DNA from: an uncultured Bacteroidota bacterium
Lineage (GTDB): Bacteria > Bacteroidota > Bacteroidia > Flavobacteriales > Flavobacteriaceae
Assembly (NCBI GenBank): GCA_902512065.1
Contig: CABXHU010000004.1
Coordinates: forward strand, 19,634-83,633
Length of the DNA stretch: 64,000 nucleotides
Direction of reading: 5' to 3'
A program made the translations under genes and the position numbers. The stretch's first letter is position 1, and each line of letters opens with the position of its first letter. This document shows positions 29,915 through 38,911 of this stretch, piece by piece. A model generated the notes under the pieces. It had not been told where the DNA came from, ran no database searches, and saw only the letters and a program-made list of their open reading frames with translations.

Positions 29915-29926
29915 AATTATATTTTT

Positions 29927-30523
29927 CTATTGAACCTCAGATAATTTTTGTGGATATTCTTTTCTAAGACGATTAATTTTCTCCTTTAATTTGGTTTTAT
30001 TTCCAGGCCAATTAACATCTCTATAATTTTTCATCATTCCGTCATAAGACTCTCCATAAAGATCTTCTGCTCTAACATTTCTTAAATGAGTATATGCAGC
30101 GACAAGTTCATTTTGAACTGAAATATATGCAGCATAAGATGTTTCTCTTTCATTCTTTAAAGAAATAATAGCTTTATCTGGATTATCAGAAGATGACGGA
30201 TCTCCATCACCTTTACAATAGTCACAAGCATCCTCATCTTTTCCTCCTCCATTATCCAAAAATTCTATTGCAGCAGCCCTTATATCTACTAAGTCCATTA
30301 GCTCATCCTCAACAAGAATTTGATCCTTACCATTTAACAATACAGTAAAAATATTTCTCTGTTTAATTACCACATCTTCTTGATCTTCTTCAATAGGTGG
30401 AAGTTTTCTGCTAATACCTGAATCAGTCTCAATAGTAGTTGTAACTAAGAAAAAAATTAAAAGCAGGAAAGCTATATCAGCCATTGAACCTGCATTGACT
30501 TCTGGAGATGATCTTCTTGCCAT
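29927..30523 (-). CDS. ExbD/TolR-family protein with CxxC-containing periplasmic insertion
   Basis: A 198-residue ExbD-like protein. The membrane helix MADIAFLLLIFFLVTTTIE contains the essential Asp, and the periplasmic domain starts with RKLPP. It is longer than usual ExbD because of an insertion around residues 95-125 with CDYCKG and a run of Asp/Ser/Gly (DGDPSSSDNPDK). The two cysteines, placed in the periplasm, could form a disulfide or bind metal; this is inference. Third gene of the cluster, four bases after the membrane-protein gene. Confidence 0.88.
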   Translation of the reverse strand: MARRSSPEVNAGSMADIAFLLLIFFLVTTTIETDSGISRKLPPIEEDQEDVVIKQRNIFTVLLNGKDQILVEDELMDLVDIRAAAIEFLDNGGGKDEDACDYCKGDGDPSSSDNPDKAIISLKNERETSYAAYISVQNELVAAYTHLRNVRAEDLYGESYDGMMKNYRDVNWPGNKTKLKEKINRLRKEYPQKLSEVQ

Positions 30524-30526
30524 AAA

Positions 30527-30940
30527 TTATTTTCTATTTTTTATACTAAACCATAACATCGATCCACTTGCAATGAGTATAAGTGAATAAAACATAAATA
30601 ATGCTGCACTTATTAACTTAGATCCTGTAGCGGATAACATTTTACCATCTCTAAGTGGCGTGTCTTCTCCTCTAGCTAAAACAAAATAGCAAATCAAAAA
30701 TAAAAATAGAAAACCTCCTAATGTTTTTAATGTACTCCTTAATGCATTCTTATCAGCTATTACATTTTTCAATGTATAAAAGGCAACAGATGAAACAATT
30801 AATCCCATAATCAAATAGGCAACAAATAACATATAGTCAATGCCTACAAGCATGTCCATCATTTGAATCATCAAAACAAATAATACTCCTAATAGTGATA
30901 AAGCGTATGCTATATACTTTATAATCTTATATGAATTCAT
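30527..30940 (-). CDS. Four-helix membrane protein of the ExbB-ExbD cluster, unknown function
   Basis: A 137-residue protein with four predicted membrane helices (for example YIAYALSLLGVLFVLMIQM, YMLFVAYLIMGLIVSSVAF, LGGFLFLFLICYFVLA and ALFMFYSLILIASGSMLWF). I do not recognise a characterised family. It always being between an ExbB-like gene (five bases upstream) and an exbD gene (three bases downstream) in this operon suggests a part in the same proton-driven complex, which is inference from context only. Confidence 0.75.
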   Translation of the reverse strand: MNSYKIIKYIAYALSLLGVLFVLMIQMMDMLVGIDYMLFVAYLIMGLIVSSVAFYTLKNVIADKNALRSTLKTLGGFLFLFLICYFVLARGEDTPLRDGKMLSATGSKLISAALFMFYSLILIASGSMLWFSIKNRK

Positions 30941-30945
30941 AATGG

Positions 30946-31740
30946 TTATTTCTTATTATTAACTAATATATCCATAAGTGAAATGGAAGCATTTTCCATA
31001 TCATTAACAATGCTGTCAATTTTTGCAATAATATAATTATAAAAAATCTGAAGTATAATTGCAACAATCAACCCAAATACCGTAGTTAAAAGAGCTACTT
31101 TAATACCTCCCGCAACTAACGATGGCTGCATGTCTCCAGCTGCCTCAATTTTATCAAAAGCTTGAATCATTCCAATAACTGTTCCCATGAATCCTAACAT
31201 AGGTGCAAGAGCTATAAATAATGATATCCATGAAACATTTTTCTCAAGCTGACCCATTTGCACACCGCCATAAGCAATTACAGCTTTTTCTGCTGATTCA
31301 ACGCCTTCATTAGCTCTGTCCAATCCTTGCCAAAAAATAGATGCAACAGGGCCTGGCGTGTTTTTACAAACTTCCTTAGCTGCTTTAACTCCTCCAGATT
31401 TCAAAGCTGCTTCAACTTCTTCTGTTAATTTATCTGAGTCAGATTCAGATAAATTAAGAAATATAATTCTTTCAATAGCAATAGCTAACCCTAGAATAAG
31501 ACATAAAAGAACTATACCCATAAATCCTGGGCCTCCTTCAATAAATCTCTTCTTTAATTCTTGATGAAAATTTAGTTGTACTTCCTCTTCCATTTCCTCT
31601 ACAACTTCCATTGAACTATCTACTTGGGCTTCTTGAACTTCAGTTGTTTCCATTTCATCTTGAAATATGATGTTGTTTGAATCTATATTATGAATAAATA
31701 CAACCGAAATAATTGCAATAATACTTAGTAATCTTTTCAT
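30946..31740 (-). CDS. MotA/TolQ/ExbB proton channel family protein
   Basis: A 264-residue proton-channel subunit working with ExbD. An N-terminal hydrophobic leader or anchor (LLSIIAIISVVFIHNI) is followed by an acidic stretch rich in Glu, then the ExbB core: a first helix (MGIVLLCLILGLAIAIERI), the cytosolic loop, and the paired helices WISLFIALAPMLGFMGTVIG and VALLTTVFGLIVAIILQIF. First gene of a compact four-gene minus-strand operon with gaps of 3 to 12 bases. The energised partner could be TonB, Tol or a gliding/secretion motor; the sequence does not decide. Confidence 0.92.
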   Translation of the reverse strand: MKRLLSIIAIISVVFIHNIDSNNIIFQDEMETTEVQEAQVDSSMEVVEEMEEEVQLNFHQELKKRFIEGGPGFMGIVLLCLILGLAIAIERIIFLNLSESDSDKLTEEVEAALKSGGVKAAKEVCKNTPGPVASIFWQGLDRANEGVESAEKAVIAYGGVQMGQLEKNVSWISLFIALAPMLGFMGTVIGMIQAFDKIEAAGDMQPSLVAGGIKVALLTTVFGLIVAIILQIFYNYIIAKIDSIVNDMENASISLMDILVNNKK

Positions 31741-31796
31741 TTTGTTTCGTTTAATTAATTTAATAGAGCGTTAAAGATATAAAAAATTATAATTAA

Positions 31797-31811
31797 CACG
31801 ATAATATCGTG
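31797..31811 (-). terminator. Terminator directly behind tRNA-Ser
   Basis: Palindrome CACGATAATATCGTG, a 6-bp stem with a 3-base loop (or 7 with one), begins next to the last tRNA-Ser base. On the minus strand it is followed by TTAATTATAATTTTTTA, a loose T-rich tract. A functional tRNA terminator is likely. Confidence 0.6.
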
Positions 31812-31899
31812 CAGAGAGGAAGGGATTCGAACCCTCGATACACTTGTGGTGTATACACACTTTCCAGGCGTGCGCCTTCGACCACTCGGCCACCTCTCT
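31812..31899 (-). tRNA. tRNA-Ser (anticodon GGA)
   Basis: Minus-strand cloverleaf of 88 bases with long variable arm: acceptor AGAGAGG with CCTCTCT, anticodon stem CACGC with GTGTG enclosing CTGGAAA (anticodon GGA, codons TCC and TCT), T arm GAGGG TTCGAAT CCCTT, discriminator G. The CCA is not encoded. Confidence 0.95.
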
Positions 31900-31994
31900 A
31901 TATAATATGATTATTATATCAAAACAAATAAAAAGAAAAAATATTAATTATAAAACTTTATATAATGCTTTTTTATGATATAAAGATGATTTTT

Positions 31995-32762
31995 TTATGT
32001 CTTAAATACTTCGATTGAATTATTTGTAGTAATATTTATGATCTCATTAGTATTAACTTGGTAAATCTCTGCTAATCTTTTGATAATATGTATAATAAAT
32101 CCGCTTTCATTTCTCTTCCCTCTATTTGGTGTAGGGGCTAAATATGGAGAGTCTGTTTCTAAAACTATATTGCTTAAATCTATTTTATTTAGAAATTTAT
32201 CTATCATTCCGTTTTTAAATGTAACTACCCCTCCTATTCCCAATTTCATGCCCATAGAAATAATTCTGTTTGCTTGTTCTAAAGTGCCTGTAAAACAATG
32301 AAAAATTCCCGAAAGATCATCAGTTCCTTCTGATTCTAAAACTTCAAATATTTCATCATATGATTTTCTAGAATGAATAACTATTGGAAGATTATATTTC
32401 CTTGCTAACCTAATTTGCTTAATAAAAACTTCTTTTTGAACAGATAGATTGTCCGTCTTCCAATATAGATCAATTCCTATTTCTCCAACTGCTACACATT
32501 GGTTTTCTAAAATATTTTTTTCCACATGTTTTAGCTCTTCAGAGTAATTACTTCCAATATAACAAGGGTGAAGTCCTGCCATTAAAAACATATTTTTTGG
32601 AAATTTTATTTTAAGAGCTAACATAGATTCTGTATAAGAAGAATCAATTGCTGGTAAAAAAAATCTAGTAATATTAGAGCTTATGGCATTATTTATTACA
32701 TAATCTCTGTCTGAATCAAATTCTGGAAGATACAAATGGGTATGCGTGTCTGAAATTGTCAT
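31995..32762 (-). CDS. TatD-family metal-dependent hydrolase
   Basis: A 255-residue TIM-barrel amidohydrolase-like protein, probably a metal-dependent DNase. Metal ligands are visible: SDTHTHL at the N-terminus, VGEIGIDLYW, IVIHSRKSYDE, FHCFTGTLE and LETDSPYLAP. Length is usual for TatD/YcfH. It starts seven bases after the 2-oxoglutarate dehydrogenase E2 gene, so it is probably the last gene of that transcript. The physiological role is uncertain; DNA repair or degradation is known for relatives. Confidence 0.93.
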   Translation of the reverse strand: MTISDTHTHLYLPEFDSDRDYVINNAISSNITRFFLPAIDSSYTESMLALKIKFPKNMFLMAGLHPCYIGSNYSEELKHVEKNILENQCVAVGEIGIDLYWKTDNLSVQKEVFIKQIRLARKYNLPIVIHSRKSYDEIFEVLESEGTDDLSGIFHCFTGTLEQANRIISMGMKLGIGGVVTFKNGMIDKFLNKIDLSNIVLETDSPYLAPTPNRGKRNESGFIIHIIKRLAEIYQVNTNEIINITTNNSIEVFKT

Positions 32763-32769
32763 TATACTA

Positions 32770-33966
32770 CTATAATTCTAGGGATTTCAAAATATTATTA
32801 CCCATCAAAATTTCAGAAGGATTTTCTAAGGCTTCCTTAATTGCCACTAGGAAGCCTACGCTCTCTCTACCATCAATAATTCTATGATCGTATGAAAGGG
32901 CTAAGTACATTACAGGTCTAATCTCAACTTTTCCATTAACAGCAATAGGTCGCTCAATAATATTGTGCATTCCTAAAATAGCACTTTGAGGTGGGTTAAT
33001 AATTGGAGTGGATAACATACTCCCAAAAACTCCGCCATTAGAAATAGTAAATGTACCTCCAGTCATTTCATCCACTGTTATTTTTGAATCTCTTGCTCTT
33101 TCTGCAAGTGTTTTAACCTGAATCTCAATTTCTCTAAAAGACAATTTTTCTGCATGTCTAATTACAGGGACCATAAGTCCTTTTGGCCCTGAAACAGCAA
33201 TACTAATATCACAATAATCATATGTTATCATTTCATTTCCATCTATCATTGAGTTTACAGCTGGAAATTCTTTAAGTGCTCTAACGCATGCAAGAGTAAA
33301 AAAAGACATGAAGCCTAAGTTAACATCGTGTTTTGTTTTGAATTTTTCTTTATACTTTTTTCTTAGCGCAAAAATAGCAGACATATCTACCTCATTAAAA
33401 GTAGTTAACATTGCTGTTTCATTTTTTACACTAACTAATCTTTCTGCAACTTTTCTTCTTAAAAGAGATAGTTTAGTTCTCTTTACATCTCTTTTTTCAT
33501 TGCTTAAAGATCCCATTGATGGCTTAGCTATTAAAATATCTTGTTTAGTAACTCGCCCATCCTTTCCAGTTCCTGTAATATCGCTAATATTGAAGTTATT
33601 TTCAGCAACTATTTTTTTAGCTGCAGGACTTAAGATTTCTGATTTAGTAGTGCTAATAGGTTCTTCAATTTTTGATAACACGATCTCGTCTTTAGATTCT
33701 GTTTTTGAAGATTTTCTAGCTTCACCTTCTTTAGAAGTGTCAATTAGACAAACTACTTGACCAACATCTACTGCATCTCCTTCTTGAGCCTTTAATGTAA
33801 TTACACCGTCTTCTTCTGCTGGCAATTCTAGTGTAGCTTTATCACTATCAAGCTCTGCTATAATTTGATCTTTTTCTACATAGTCTCCATCACTAACTAG
33901 CCATGTTGCAATTTCTACCTCTGTTATTGATTCTCCCGGAGAGGGAACTTTCATTTCTAAAACCAT
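32770..33966 (-). CDS. sucB: Dihydrolipoyl succinyltransferase, E2 of 2-oxoglutarate dehydrogenase
   Basis: E2 component transferring succinyl groups to CoA in the TCA cycle, 398 residues. Domains: one lipoyl domain with lipoyl-lysine K43 in [11 protein letters not shown]; a linker; a peripheral subunit-binding domain ([31 protein letters not shown]); and the acyltransferase core with [11 protein letters not shown] containing the catalytic His. The E1 gene lies upstream on the same strand but an esterase gene is inserted between. The E3 (lipoamide dehydrogenase) gene is not in the window. Confidence 0.96.
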   Translation of the reverse strand: MVLEMKVPSPGESITEVEIATWLVSDGDYVEKDQIIAELDSDKATLELPAEEDGVITLKAQEGDAVDVGQVVCLIDTSKEGEARKSSKTESKDEIVLSKIEEPISTTKSEILSPAAKKIVAENNFNISDITGTGKDGRVTKQDILIAKPSMGSLSNEKRDVKRTKLSLLRRKVAERLVSVKNETAMLTTFNEVDMSAIFALRKKYKEKFKTKHDVNLGFMSFFTLACVRALKEFPAVNSMIDGNEMITYDYCDISIAVSGPKGLMVPVIRHAEKLSFREIEIQVKTLAERARDSKITVDEMTGGTFTISNGGVFGSMLSTPIINPPQSAILGMHNIIERPIAVNGKVEIRPVMYLALSYDHRIIDGRESVGFLVAIKEALENPSEILMGNNILKSLEL

Positions 33967-34029
33967 AAAACTTTAATTACTAGTTCTTAAAATTATTAAT
34001 TTTCTATATAATATATCCTATTAATTACA

Positions 34030-34965
34030 TTAATTAATTAAGCCATTGAGATCATACATTGAAAAAAACTCCCAAATTATTTCACTTGCAATTATATCCC
34101 TGTTGCCCCATGCTCCAAACCAATCATGTCCTCCTCCATCTACTCTATAGTGCCTTACCATAGTATTATTGTTCCCATTTAAATATGTGATTTCTTGAAC
34201 AGTTGAATTATCGAAAGTATATATATCTGGCATATCAGTTATCAAAGGCTCTGTACTACATGCATTATGTGATCTCCAATAATCTACAACTGTATCTATG
34301 CCCATAGTCCATGCTTCATTACCACTATATGGAACAACTCCATCACTAGTCCCATGCATTTGAAGAATAGAGATTGCCCGCTGTGGTTGACAACTATAAA
34401 AAGTTTGTGGTGTCATTGATCCTGTTACTGATGCAATTGCTGCAATTTTATCACTAAGCTGACAGGCTAGTAAAAAACTCAGATAACCTCCATTAGACAT
34501 TCCTGTACTATAAATTCTTTCCGAATTTATTGAATAGTTTTCTGAAATATTTTCAATCAAAAAATCTGCAAATGCAACATCATCTACAATACTTGCAGTA
34601 GTCCATCCTCCAACATTCCAATGAGTAATTCCATTTAAAAAAGTTCCTTGAGGATATACTACTATAAAATTTTCTTCAGATGCAATATCATTAAACTCTG
34701 TATATTCCATTATAACCTGATTATTGCTTCCATAACCATGAAAACAAAAAAGCATAGGAACAGGTTCAGAAGGGTCGTAAGAATCTGGGACATAAATGTT
34801 AAATGATCTAAGTAGCCCATCAAATTCAATTTCATATTCCTGTAATCCATATTCTACTGGGATGACTGGATCCGTTGAATCTATAACATTTATTGGGTCC
34901 GGCACATCAACCGTTTCAGGCATGCAAGAAAAAATAAATATTAAAATAATTAAAACTCTTTTCAT
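34030..34965 (-). CDS. Secreted lipoprotein esterase of the PHB depolymerase / feruloyl esterase (LpqC) family
   Basis: A 311-residue alpha/beta hydrolase with a lipoprotein signal (MKRVLIILIFIFSC, lipobox cysteine at 14). Family marks are PMLFCFHGYGSNN near the N-terminus of the domain, VVYPQGTFLNGITHWNVGG, the nucleophile elbow STGMSNGGYLS (Ser in GMSNGG), LQMHGTSDGVVPYSG with a probable catalytic Asp, and a late GGGHDW with the probable His. It should act at the cell surface or periplasm on an ester. Its place between the sucA and sucB genes is odd for such a protein, with gaps of 26 and 63 bases. Confidence 0.88.
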   Translation of the reverse strand: MKRVLIILIFIFSCMPETVDVPDPINVIDSTDPVIPVEYGLQEYEIEFDGLLRSFNIYVPDSYDPSEPVPMLFCFHGYGSNNQVIMEYTEFNDIASEENFIVVYPQGTFLNGITHWNVGGWTTASIVDDVAFADFLIENISENYSINSERIYSTGMSNGGYLSFLLACQLSDKIAAIASVTGSMTPQTFYSCQPQRAISILQMHGTSDGVVPYSGNEAWTMGIDTVVDYWRSHNACSTEPLITDMPDIYTFDNSTVQEITYLNGNNNTMVRHYRVDGGGHDWFGAWGNRDIIASEIIWEFFSMYDLNGLIN

Positions 34966-34991
34966 AAAATTTTTTATTATAAAATTAGAAG

Positions 34992-37751
34992 TTAATTTAA
35001 AATTTGATTGTTCTTTTCTACATCAAACACATAATCAATAACTTCTCTATGTCTTTTTTCAAATCTAATAGAGCTTCCTGCAGCAGTTGCTCCATAATAT
35101 CTTCTAGATGCAATTCTAAAATCCTTAGCTTCTTTTAAGTTCATTAATAAAAATCCATATACTCCCATATTTCTTGGCTCCTCTTGAGCCCATACTATAT
35201 CCGATGCATTAGCATACTTTCTTATAATAGATCTAATAATTTCTTTAGGTAAAGGGAATAGTTGTTCAATCCTAATAATGGCAACATTGTCTCTACCCAA
35301 TCTTTCCTTTTCTTCTAATAAATCATAATAAAACTTCCCTGTGACAAATACTATAGTTTCAATTATCTTAGGATCTGCATTAGAATTATCAATTACTAGC
35401 TGAAATCCTCCTTTTGTGAATTCATCAACTGAAGAAATAGCTTTTGAATGTCTCAATAAACTTTTTGGGGTGAAAACTATTAGAGGTTTTCTATAATTGG
35501 TTTTCATTTGTCTCCTTAGCAAATGATACATGTTTGCTGGAGTAGTGCAATTTGCTACAAATACATTATCCTTTGCACATAATTGTAAATATCTTTCAAC
35601 TCTAGCAGAGGAATGTTCAGCGCCTTGGCCTTCATATCCATGAGGGAGTAACATTACAAGACCATTTTGTGTTTTCCATTTGTCTTCTCCAGAAAATATA
35701 TATTGATCAATAATAATTTGTGCTCCATTACTGAAATCTCCAAACTGAGCTTCCCAAATAGTTAATGTATTTGGATTATTCATTGCGTATCCATATTCAA
35801 ATCCAAGGACTCCATATTCTGAAAGCAAAGAATTATAAATTGAGAAGATTCCTTGATTTTCTGAGATATTATTATGTAATATTATTTCCTCTTCACTTTC
35901 CTCAGACTTGATTACAGAGTGTCTGTGTGAGAAGGTCCCGCGTTCAACATCTTGTCCAGATATTCTAACATTAAATCCTTCTTCTAATAAACTACCATAT
36001 GCCAAATGCTCTGCCATTGACCAATCTAATTTGTCATTGTTAAACATTTCAAGTCTAGAAGAGATTAATTTTTTAATTTTGTTAATGAATTTTTTTTTCT
36101 TTGGTAATGTTGAAATAATTTCTGTAATTTTTTCTAATTTAAGTCTAGGATATGTAGTATTAACTGGCATCATCATTTCTTTCTGATTTGCTCTAGAAAA
36201 AGAATTCCACTCATCCTCCATAAAATCTGATATTTTTGTTTTTTTAACCTTTTTAGAATCCTTAAGTTGGTCTTCAAGCCAGTTTTTATATGTGATCTCT
36301 AAATCCTTTACATGTTTTTCATCAACCACCCCCTCACTAATTAATTTTTCAGCATATATTTTTTTTGGATTAGCATGTTTTGATATAATCTTATATAGTT
36401 TAGGCTGAGTAAATCTTGGTTCATCTCCTTCATTATGTCCATATTTCCTATAACCAAGCAAATCAATAAAAACATCTCTTTTAAATTCCATTCTAAAATC
36501 TAAAGCAAATAAAATAGAATGGACTACAGACTCTACATCATCAGCATTGACATGCAATACAGGAGATAAAGTTACTTTTCCAACATCAGTGCAATACGTA
36601 CTTGATCTAGCATCTAAGTAATTCGTAGTAAAACCTATTTGATTATTAACTACAATATGTATTGTTCCGTCTGTCTTGTATCCATCAAGTTTAGACATCT
36701 GCACTAATTCATAAACAAGTCCCTGACCAGCAATAGCTGCATCTCCGTGGACAATGATAGGGAGAACTTTTTCAAAATTTCTTGGAAATTGTGAGTCCTG
36801 TTTTGACCTTACAATTCCATTAACTATAGCCCCAACTGCTTCTAAATGAGACGGATTTGGAGCGATATTTAAATTAATTTTTTTTCCTTTAATTGTTTCT
36901 CTATTGCTGGTCCATCCTAAATGATATTTAACATCTCCATCAAATATTTTTTCTTCATAATCTTTACCTTCAAATTCACTAAAAATATTTTTGGCTGATT
37001 TTCCAAAAATATTAACTAGAGTACTTAGCCTTCCTCTATGAGCCATTCCCATAACAAACTCCTCAACACCTTTATCAGCTGCTATTTCAATTAAAATATC
37101 TAGGGCAGGGATTAATGATTCCCCTCCCTCTAATGAAAATCTCTTTTGGCCAACATATTTTGTATGTAAAAAATTCTCAAATGAAACTGCTTCTACAAGT
37201 TTTTCAAGCAATTGCTTCTTTTGGCTAGAAGATAATTTTGGGTGATTGTTATTAATATTTAACTTATTTTGAATCCAATTTATTATCTCAGGATCTCTTA
37301 TATACATATATTCGATTCCTATTGAATCACAATATATCTCCGTAAGATACCGAACTATAATACGAAGCGACTGTGGCCCAATACCTAAAATTTCACCTGC
37401 ATTAAATACTGTATCTAAATCCTCATTTGATAAATCAAAATTTTCTATATCTAAAGAAGGAGTATATATTCTTCTATCTCTTACAGGATTTGTTTTAGTA
37501 AATAAATGGCCTCGAGATCTATATCCATCAATCAAGTTTATCACATTAAATTCTTTTTTAACATGATCAGGAATTTGTGATGTAACACCTTCAACAATTT
37601 CTCCATCAAAAAGCTTGTTACTTCCAAAATCATATCCTTGAAAAAATGCTCTCCAGCTCGGCTCTACTGAATCAGGGTCTTTTAAATATTGATCATATAA
37701 ATCTGCAAAGAATGCAGTATGAGCGGCATTTAGAAAAGAAAAATTATCCAT
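34992..37751 (-). CDS. sucA: 2-oxoglutarate dehydrogenase E1 component
   Basis: Thiamine-diphosphate-dependent E1, 919 residues, full length. Typical sequence: the N-terminal NAAHTAFFADLYDQYLKDP E2-binding segment, VMGMAHRGRLSTLVNI, HLEAVGAIVNG, HGDAAIAGQGLVYE (ThDP/metal region), NNQIGFTT, YRKYGHNEGDEPRFTQP, and the C-terminal LMLLPHGYEGQGAEHSSARVE-type region. Downstream of the polyprenyl synthase gene (63 bases) and followed by the esterase gene and then sucB, all on the minus strand, so probably one long transcript. Confidence 0.97.
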   Translation of the reverse strand: MDNFSFLNAAHTAFFADLYDQYLKDPDSVEPSWRAFFQGYDFGSNKLFDGEIVEGVTSQIPDHVKKEFNVINLIDGYRSRGHLFTKTNPVRDRRIYTPSLDIENFDLSNEDLDTVFNAGEILGIGPQSLRIIVRYLTEIYCDSIGIEYMYIRDPEIINWIQNKLNINNNHPKLSSSQKKQLLEKLVEAVSFENFLHTKYVGQKRFSLEGGESLIPALDILIEIAADKGVEEFVMGMAHRGRLSTLVNIFGKSAKNIFSEFEGKDYEEKIFDGDVKYHLGWTSNRETIKGKKINLNIAPNPSHLEAVGAIVNGIVRSKQDSQFPRNFEKVLPIIVHGDAAIAGQGLVYELVQMSKLDGYKTDGTIHIVVNNQIGFTTNYLDARSSTYCTDVGKVTLSPVLHVNADDVESVVHSILFALDFRMEFKRDVFIDLLGYRKYGHNEGDEPRFTQPKLYKIISKHANPKKIYAEKLISEGVVDEKHVKDLEITYKNWLEDQLKDSKKVKKTKISDFMEDEWNSFSRANQKEMMMPVNTTYPRLKLEKITEIISTLPKKKKFINKIKKLISSRLEMFNNDKLDWSMAEHLAYGSLLEEGFNVRISGQDVERGTFSHRHSVIKSEESEEEIILHNNISENQGIFSIYNSLLSEYGVLGFEYGYAMNNPNTLTIWEAQFGDFSNGAQIIIDQYIFSGEDKWKTQNGLVMLLPHGYEGQGAEHSSARVERYLQLCAKDNVFVANCTTPANMYHLLRRQMKTNYRKPLIVFTPKSLLRHSKAISSVDEFTKGGFQLVIDNSNADPKIIETIVFVTGKFYYDLLEEKERLGRDNVAIIRIEQLFPLPKEIIRSIIRKYANASDIVWAQEEPRNMGVYGFLLMNLKEAKDFRIASRRYYGATAAGSSIRFEKRHREVIDYVFDVEKNNQILN

Positions 37752-37814
37752 TATAAAAATTCCTATTTTTCAGATTATAAAGTTAATTAATATTAATTAA
37801 AAAGAGCAGAAAAA

Positions 37815-38789
37815 CTATATCTTCCTTTTCGTTAAAGCATCGCCAAAATTATGAAGAAATTCGTGTTTTTCTTTAGGCAAATCAAGTGAATCTAAAATTT
37901 TAAATGCAATATCCGTATACTTTTTTATTTCTAGGATAACCTCATTTTCAATATTGCAATCATTATATATTTCTTTCACTAAAACTATTTTTTGTTGATT
38001 ATCCTTGTGAGGGCTATTATATAAAGAGATTAAATTAGCTTTTATTTCATTAGAAACTAATTCAAGTGTTTTTAAATATAAAAATGTTTTCTTTTTCTCA
38101 ATTATATCTCCACCAATTTTCTTTCCAAAATCATTTTCATTTCCATAACAATCAAGATAATCATCTTGCAATTGAAAAGCTATTCCTAAGTTCTTTCCAA
38201 AATCATAAATTTTTTCTTGCTGCTCCAAATTTGCATCAGCTATAATGGCGCCCATTTTCATTGCTGCCCCAATTAATTCTGCAGTTTTACATGTAATCAT
38301 TAACAAGTATTCTTCAAGTGATGTTTCTTTTCTTTTTTCAAAATCAATATCTAATTGTTGTCCTTCGCAAACTCTTATTGCTGTTTTACTAAATAGTGAT
38401 GCCATTGGAACAAAAATATCTGGCTCATAATTTTCAAATATCTGATATGCCAAAATTAGCATTACATCACCAGATAAAATTCCTGTACTACTATTCCATT
38501 TTTTATGTACTGTAATATTGCCTCTTCTTAGATCAGCAGAATCCATTATATCATCATGAACTAAAGAAAAATTATGAAAAATTTCTCCTGCTAAAGCAGC
38601 ATCTAATGCTTTAGCTGGTGATCCAGAAAAAATATCTGTACTGACCAAAGTTAATATCGGCCTAATCCTTTTCCCTTCAAGGCTTAATATATAATGAACT
38701 GGAGCATACAAGTTTTCCGGGACTGCACTTATAGTATATTTTTCTAAATGCTCTGTAAACATTTTATGATATTCAGAAAGAGAAAGCAT
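37815..38789 (-). CDS. Polyprenyl (all-trans) diphosphate synthase
   Basis: Class I isoprenyl chain-elongating enzyme, 324 residues, for isoprenoid precursors such as the menaquinone side chain. The two aspartate-rich metal motifs are seen as VHDDIMDSADLRRG (first DDxxD) and LQDDYLDCYG (second). Also GKRIRPILTLVS near the N-terminus. No chain-length determinant can be read with confidence, so octaprenyl or shorter products are possible. First gene of the presumed minus-strand transcript that continues into sucA. Confidence 0.92.
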   Translation of the reverse strand: MLSLSEYHKMFTEHLEKYTISAVPENLYAPVHYILSLEGKRIRPILTLVSTDIFSGSPAKALDAALAGEIFHNFSLVHDDIMDSADLRRGNITVHKKWNSSTGILSGDVMLILAYQIFENYEPDIFVPMASLFSKTAIRVCEGQQLDIDFEKRKETSLEEYLLMITCKTAELIGAAMKMGAIIADANLEQQEKIYDFGKNLGIAFQLQDDYLDCYGNENDFGKKIGGDIIEKKKTFLYLKTLELVSNEIKANLISLYNSPHKDNQQKIVLVKEIYNDCNIENEVILEIKKYTDIAFKILDSLDLPKEKHEFLHNFGDALTKRKI

Positions 38790-38885
38790 CTTATTTTATT
38801 ATTTGGGTAAATGTATAATAAAATCCTAATTTAAAAAAGGCAATGAAAATTATAAAATATGGTAGAGTTATAAATAATATCTTAT

Positions 38886-38893
38886 TAAATTTG
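38886..38893 (+). promoter_or_regulatory. Putative -7 element of aspS
   Basis: TAAATTTG matches TAnnTTTG and ends 18 bases before the aspS ATG at 38912. The expected -33 TTG is not present (the place reads GTTA). It sits in the 122-base divergent gap between aspS and the polyprenyl synthase gene. Confidence 0.45.
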
Positions 38894-38911
38894 CAATTAT
38901 AAACTAAGCTC

